A DNA stretch of 64,000 bases from CAKZLS01 sp963786305. Its GTDB lineage: Bacteria > Pseudomonadota > Alphaproteobacteria > Rhodospirillales > Defluviicoccaceae. Positions 60,146-64,000 of the stretch are shown here, piece after piece (within the stretch, counting starts at the first letter, position 1; each line of letters starts with the position of its first letter). A program made the translations under genes and the position numbers. The DNA is taken from positions 150,026 to 214,025 of the forward strand of contig CAWAYL010000017.1 of assembly GCA_963786305.1 (NCBI GenBank). Direction: 5' to 3'. The notes beneath the pieces are model-generated. The model was not told the origin of the DNA, did no database searches, and was given only the letters and a program-made list of their open reading frames with translations.

Positions 60146-60193
60146 TGGTCTGATCCAACATATGGTACCCATATGTGGGATCCAGACCACTAG
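60142..60193. repeat. Solo 52-bp palindrome of type-1 element termini
   Basis: The two type-1 terminal repeats of copy A (CTAGTGGTCTGATCCAACAT and its complement) are joined directly around the centre GGTACC, without the structured interior. Bounded by CTAG on both sides. The left CTAG gives the TAG stop of the lipoprotein gene. Located 47 bases upstream of the bdhA start. Confidence 0.75.
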
Positions 60194-60239
60194 CGGCGGG
60201 CACGCCAGACAGGCCAGACAGGAACGGAAACCCGAGCAC

Positions 60240-61022
60240 ATGTCCCTCACCGGCAAGACCGCCATCGTCACCGGCTCCACCAGCGGCATCGGCCTCGGCA
60301 TCGCCCGGGGCTTCGCCGACGCCGGCATCAACGTCGTCATCAACGGCCTCGGCGACGCCGACGACGTCGAGCGCATCCGCGAAGACATCGCGGCGCGCAA
60401 CGTGCGGTGCGTCCACGATCCGGCCGACATGTCCAAGCCCGACCAGGTGGTGGCCATGGTCGAGCGCTGCGTCGCCGAGTTCGGTTCCGTCGACATCGTC
60501 GTCAACAACGCCGGCATCCAGACCGTCAGCCCGGTGGAGGACTTCCCGCCCGAGCGCTGGGACCTGATCATCGCCATCAACATGTCGGCCGCCTTCCACA
60601 CCACCCGGGCCGCCATTCCGCACATGAAACAGCGCGGCTGGGGCCGCATCGTCAACATCGCCTCGACCCACGGCCTGGTGGCCTCGCCGTTCAAGTCGGC
60701 CTACGTCACCGCCAAGCACGGCATCGTCGGCTTCACCAAGACCGTCGCCCTCGAAGTGGCCCAGGCCGGCATCACCGTCAACGCCATCTGCCCCGGCTAC
60801 GTCAAGACTCCCTTGGTGGAAAACCAGATCGCCGACACCGCCAAGGCCCGGGGCATCACCGAGGACGAAGTGGTCCGCGACGTCCTGCTCGCCGCCCAGT
60901 GGACCAAGAAGTTCGTCACCGTCGAACAACTCGCCGCCACCGCCCTGTTCCTCTGCTCCGACGCCGCCGAAAACATCACCGGCATCGCGCTGCCCGTCGA
61001 CGGCGGCTGGACCGCGGCGTGA
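60240..61022 (+). CDS. bdhA: 3-Hydroxybutyrate dehydrogenase (SDR)
   Basis: 260 residues with the classical SDR NAD motif TGSTSGIG, the NNAGIQ motif, and catalytic Ser and YxxxK (STHGLVASPFKSAYVTAKHG), close to D-3-hydroxybutyrate dehydrogenases. It oxidises 3-hydroxybutyrate to acetoacetate, the entry to polyhydroxybutyrate breakdown. ATG 60240. Codon usage is strongly high-GC, unlike the acquired DNA that begins about 600 bases downstream. Confidence 0.9.
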   Translation: MSLTGKTAIVTGSTSGIGLGIARGFADAGINVVINGLGDADDVERIREDIAARNVRCVHDPADMSKPDQVVAMVERCVAEFGSVDIVVNNAGIQTVSPVEDFPPERWDLIIAINMSAAFHTTRAAIPHMKQRGWGRIVNIASTHGLVASPFKSAYVTAKHGIVGFTKTVALEVAQAGITVNAICPGYVKTPLVENQIADTAKARGITEDEVVRDVLLAAQWTKKFVTVEQLAATALFLCSDAAENITGIALPVDGGWTAA

Positions 61023-61092
61023 AACGACCCGGCTGCCCTCGGGTGGCCGACAAGGGCGGTGTCGAGAAGGGGGGGAGGGTACGCCGATTTTC

Positions 61093-61493
61093 TTGAAAAC
61101 AACCCCATGCACAGTAGCTTTTCATCGGCGAGAAAGTCGCCCTGTCCGCCATGCCCGGAATGCCTTCTGCTTCCGCCGGTTGATTCCAATGGATCCGGCG
61201 ATCGACCCGGCCGCCAAAACAAACACATTGATGCAACGACGGACCGCCCTCTGTCGTGCGTTGGTATTAGTATCGGACTGCCGGAAAGCACCAGCAAGAC
61301 GAATATTCGCGGCGAGGCGGTGGTTGTGGATTTGGGCGAGCGCGGGGTATTGTTTGCCCTGATCGACTGGGATTCCTACCGGGAGGTCAGCGAGATTTGG
61401 TATTACACGGCGGCCAAGGGCATTCCCGACCGTATCCGGCATTTCAAGAACCTGGAGCCCGGTCTGAAGGCGGAGCTGACCAGCCCCAAATAG
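61093..61493 (+). CDS. Fragment or small protein of unknown family
   Basis: The last 60 codons look coding (VVVDLGERGVLFALIDWDSY, YYTAAKGIPDRIRHFKNLEP), while the first part has poor composition and several ATGs, so the true start is uncertain; a frame from 61059 is also open. No family recognised. It lies directly before another fragment starting at 61503. Confidence 0.4.
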
Positions 61494-61502
61494 TGGCCAC
61501 GG

Positions 61503-61617
61503 ATGGTGAATTTCGGAGATCTGGACGATCCAAAATCCGTGAAGGCCGTGGACCCGGATGATCTGGCGGCGGCGTTCGGCGAAGGTGTGAAGCTCAAGAA
61601 TATCACCGTTGAGATCG
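61503..61617 (+). pseudogene. Truncated gene, unknown family
   Basis: About 38 residues (NFGDLDDPKSVKAVDPDDL, VKLKNITVEIV) look like a conserved N-terminus, then the frame enters the repeat that begins near 61612 and continues with unrelated residues (PIRLRQTPTTYSVAAH) that are also encoded, in the opposite genomic position, at 45406-45490. The repeat therefore seems to have cut the gene. Confidence 0.45.
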
Positions 61618-61697
61618 TGCCTATCCGGTTAAGACAAACACCCACTACATATAGTGTTGCCGCACACGTCCTTTTTGCGGCAGCAATTAGCCAAGAG
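61612..61697. repeat. About 86-bp repeat, inverted partner of 45406-45490
   Basis: Reverse complement of the repeat at 45 kb, with scattered mismatches. It marks the left limit of AT-richer DNA and truncates the gene before it. The core ACCGGATAGGCACGG recurs at 61869-61883. Confidence 0.7.
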
Positions 61698-61925
61698 CGG
61701 TCATGGGCGTTTGCGGGAACGACTGCCGGGCCCGCTCTTGATGACACTAGCGAGGCGCTTGAGAGAGCCAATTTGGTCTTGAGGTTAGTACGACGTAAAG
61801 GACGGTATGTTATGCCAAGAAGATGTTTATAAGTTCAGTCGGGAAGTCTGCTGGAGCACGGTGCGGTTGACCGGATAGGCACGGCCATCGTTCTGTAGAC
61901 TGGGGTGCCACTAAGAAATATAGGA

Positions 61926-61968
61926 AAATTAACCTGTTAATTTGACATTTATCCGATTTGTGGTATGT
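61926..61968 (+). promoter_or_regulatory. Strong sigma-70-type promoter with palindromic operator
   Basis: TTGACA (61941-61946) and TATGTT (61963-61968), 16 bases apart, form an excellent promoter reading toward the TIGR04255-type gene. A perfect palindrome AATTAACCTGTTAATT (61926-61941) overlaps the upstream edge of the -35 box and is a likely operator. About 100 bases of leader precede ATG 62077. Confidence 0.65.
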
Positions 61969-62076
61969 TAATTAAGTCTTGACCACCTTGGACTTCCCGG
62001 GTGACAACCGTCCCACGGCCTGAGCCACCTCGACCTTATCGTCCAGAGTAGTAAACTCGCCAGATTGCCCAAGCAC

Positions 62077-62926
62077 ATGAGCACCGCGACCGCCGCAAGT
62101 GACCGGAAAATGTTTCTCTTTGAACCAGTAAACAAGTCGCACTCAATTGTCGAAGTCGTATTATTCGTGCACTTCGACAAGGCTTTCCCGCCCAACACAA
62201 TCGAGAGGATGACCTCGTTAAGGTTTGATCTGGAGGAAGAGTTTCCTAAATACGATGAACTGAAGAAAATCGAAGCTCAATTTTCTGCTGGGCCCGATAC
62301 CCAACCAGGGCGGTTTGTCCAAGAAATCGGCGGGATTGAACTAAAAAGCATAAAGCGCGATGGAAATATAGAATGGATGTTACGCGTTCGGGATAATTCT
62401 ATATCTGTGCATTGCTTAGATTATTCCGAATGGAACACGATATGGGAGCGATCTCACAGTTATTTTTCTAAGTCATTTAATAGAATAAAGGACGCAGATG
62501 TAAATATTACGAATATAGGTTTGAAATATATTGATAGATTTATTTTTAAAAGCGAAGAAGAAAATTATGATGCTTCGCAGTTGTTTAAAACTGAAAGCAA
62601 CCTCTTGTTTCCACGAGCCTTTAAATCAGATATGTTGTGGTATTGCCATTCGGGCTGGTTTGAAAACTTGTCGAATAACACTAACTGCCTCAACCAATTA
62701 AATATAGATGCGAATTATATGCACGTCGCGGGGCATCGCAGCCATGTAACCACAATTGACCACAATGCGATCATCAGGATGGGGGGAGCCAACAGCCATT
62801 TCCGAATTAGAGAGTGAGGAAAGCTCAGTGGGTTTGGATTGGTCAATGAACGCGTTGCATGATACGAACAAGAAGGTTCTGCAAGAGCTGCTGACGGAGC
62901 GCACGCAAAAGAGAATTAACCTTTAG
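62077..62926 (+). CDS. TIGR04255-type protein, frameshifted near C-terminus
   Basis: About 282 residues. FEPVNKSHSIVEVVLFVHFD is the N-terminal pattern of the sporadically distributed TIGR04255 family, followed by WMLRVRDNSISVHC, NIGLKYIDRF and, after a shift at the G6 run near 62780, the C-terminal ALHDTNKKVLQELLTERTQ. Composition is AT-richer than the rest of the window, a sign of transfer. Function unknown; cytoplasmic. First gene of a three-gene set. Confidence 0.75.
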
Positions 62927-62940
62927 GGAGAAGAAAAGTC

Positions 62941-63237
62941 GTGCCTAGTCCATACCAAGATTTGACGTCCCACGAACATCTACCACCCAGCATCATTTAT
63001 GATGATTGCGACGAGGAGGGCACGGCTATGATGAGAGGGCGTCGGCCTGTTCCAACGGGATATGTGCGCGGAATGGTCCCATCGACGTCTGTGCCGTTTG
63101 GCATTGAAGCCGCATCATTCGTTGAAACCTCAACAGCTCACTCGTTTGTGGAATCCTTAGCTCCCGATCAGAGCCTGGACGAGCAACGGCCTGACCTTCA
63201 GATTCTGAAGCAGGATCAGGGAGGTTGGAACCTATGA
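62941..63237 (+). CDS. Small hypothetical protein linked to the TIGR04255-type gene
   Basis: 98 residues, GTG start preceded by AGGGAGAAGAAAAG, 14 bases after the previous stop. The first part (SHEHLPPSIIYDDCDEEG) is acidic, the middle is basic (MMRGRRPVPTGYVRG), and no domain is recognised. Spacing indicates an operon with the TIGR04255-type gene. Possibly a regulatory or accessory protein; no function inferred. Confidence 0.6.
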   Translation: MPSPYQDLTSHEHLPPSIIYDDCDEEGTAMMRGRRPVPTGYVRGMVPSTSVPFGIEAASFVETSTAHSFVESLAPDQSLDEQRPDLQILKQDQGGWNL

Positions 63238-63247
63238 CAATAGGTGG

Positions 63248-63556
63248 ATGGCCTCGATGGTAAGCCATGAACCCGTGACCGGCTGGCGTGAATTAGAGGC
63301 CGAAGCCTTTGCGCGTTTATTGCCACTGGACAAAATATACGCTCCGCACATTTCCTTGGCCGGTGACGGCGAAATAACTTTCCTGTGGATCTTGCCAAAC
63401 TTTAGGCTTGACCTCGGCTTCTTTGGTGTAGACGGCACCTATGCCTACTACGGCAAGACTCTCGAAGGGGATCGAGTACATGGCCGACAATGAGCCGTTT
63501 AAAAAGCCACTTTCCAGAGAGCTCATGTCCTTGCTAAGGAAGGAGCATGAAGTTTA
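63248..63556 (+). CDS. Small hypothetical protein, frameshifted
   Basis: About 100 residues. WRELEAEAFARLLPLDKIYA and FLWILPNFRLDLGFFGVDGTYAYYG form a beta-rich core; after a shift near 63462 the C-terminus reads EPFKKPLSRELMSLLRKEHE and stops at TAG 63554-63556. It directly follows the 98-residue gene with an 11-base gap. The family was not recognised. Confidence 0.55.
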
Positions 63557-63933
63557 GCGTTGACGACAAAATGGGCCCTCAGAGCGATACTCGCCTGGCC
63601 CGGTTCAGGATGAAGAGTATTTGCTGCGGAGCGGATTTCACCCTGAGCACACTAAGGATGGGCAAGTTATCGAAACGGCAATCCGGTCTGATGATCTGAA
63701 ATACAGGGGATTTAGTGTCGATCGCCATAGTTATGCTAAACGGGAGATCGTCGAAAAACGCATTCAGAGGAGCAACAAGTTAAAGCTTCCGGGTCAAGCG
63801 CGATGAACCAGTTCATGCAACATTGCTATTGATGATGGTGCTGAGTACTGACGCGAGCGTGTGCATGGATGGTAGAGGGCTCTCCACTGTCATAGATACA
63901 GCGCAAGAGGACAACATCGCTCACTCATCATAG
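63547..63933 (+). CDS. Small hypothetical protein, frameshifted twice
   Basis: ATG 63547 overlaps the end of the preceding gene. Segments in three frames read KFSVDDKMGPQSDTRLA, DEEYLLRSGFHPEHTKDGQV with SFDDLKYRG-like SDDLKYRGFSVDRHSYAKRE, and VKRDEPVHATLLLMMVLSTD with AQEDNIAHSS, ending at TAG 63931-63933. Shifts lie near 63610 and 63790. The layout of about 125 residues is consistent with one protein; family unknown. Last gene of the AT-rich cassette. Confidence 0.45.
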
Positions 63934-64000
63934 ATAGACCGCCAAAGAAAGAACTAAGTCGGGCATAAAAAAACTCAAGACATTATTGCTGCCATTTTTG

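Noticed and set aside
61971..62060. Minus-strand coding-like stretch LDDKVEVAQAVGRLSPGKSK ending at a TAA under the TIGR04255-type promoter
   Set aside because: Looks like the C-terminus of some gene but has no visible start or body; it might be a remnant, so it was not annotated.

Overview
The window is high-GC chromosomal DNA from an alphaproteobacterium, most likely of the Rhodospirillales type. This rests on the 41-residue alphaproteobacterial form of ribosomal protein bL36, gatCA, a petABC cytochrome bc1 operon, glcDEF, the DUF1285 / Nudix / DUF6111 / CCA-nucleotidyltransferase run, a MoxR-DUF58-DUF4159 operon and a CheB-CheR-PAS-HWE kinase. No rRNA, tRNA or CRISPR array was recognised. 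A striking property is that more than 20 otherwise well-conserved genes are broken by single-base frameshifts, including genes that should be essential (gatC, CCA-adding enzyme). Uncorrected indels in the assembly explain this better than gene decay, so split genes are given here as one feature each.

Layout. 1-8.2 kb: end of a surface-polysaccharide region (ABC exporter, AsnB-type amidotransferase, remnant of an SGNH-like hydrolase, O-antigen-ligase-like membrane protein) interrupted by a small cassette of HAD phosphatase, fructosamine-kinase-family protein and low-molecular-weight phosphatase, plus a sirtuin. 8.2-25.5 kb: housekeeping and metabolism: nuclease-like protein, prolyl iminopeptidase, COQ10-type protein, a receiver protein facing a very large CheB/CheR/PAS/HWE kinase, the glycolate oxidase operon glcDEF, rpmJ, gatCA, PRC-barrel, VOC, alcohol dehydrogenase and universal stress protein. 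25.5-32.3 kb: the MoxR / DUF58 / DUF4159 / membrane protein operon. 32.4-39.6 kb: DUF1285, NudL-like, DUF6111, CCA transferase, then hemF-trmL divergent from petABC. 39.6-43.2 kb: a monoheme cytochrome, an aldolase/dehydrogenase fusion and a DUF488 protein.

43.2-45.7 kb is an accessory scar: an array of short TACACAAAAGT-like repeats, a brnTA toxin-antitoxin pair, a decayed tyrosine-recombinase C-terminus, a frame-broken small membrane protein and a repeat that recurs inverted at 61.6 kb. 45.7-53.9 kb: DJ-1/PfpI, CoA-transferase/hydrolase, SirB1-like, SDR, DUF992, GDPD, cupin, methylmalonate-semialdehyde dehydrogenase, metallophosphoesterase. 54-60.1 kb: a dense run of small exported proteins (lipoproteins, EipA-like, SYLF, two pentapeptide-repeat proteins, DUF1269, host-attachment family). 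60.2-61.5 kb: 3-hydroxybutyrate dehydrogenase and two fragments of unknown genes. 61.6-64 kb: AT-richer, apparently acquired DNA carrying a TIGR04255-type gene behind a strong promoter with a palindromic operator, followed by two small unknown genes.

The most unusual non-coding signal is a family of 264-279 bp structured intergenic elements (16.4, 19.8 and 40.1 kb). They share a folded core with visible covariation and a possible pseudoknot, but carry two different sets of terminal inverted repeats. One terminus type also occurs alone (60.1 kb) and as a 12-bp scar (25.5 kb), and supplies the TAG stop codons of neighbouring genes.
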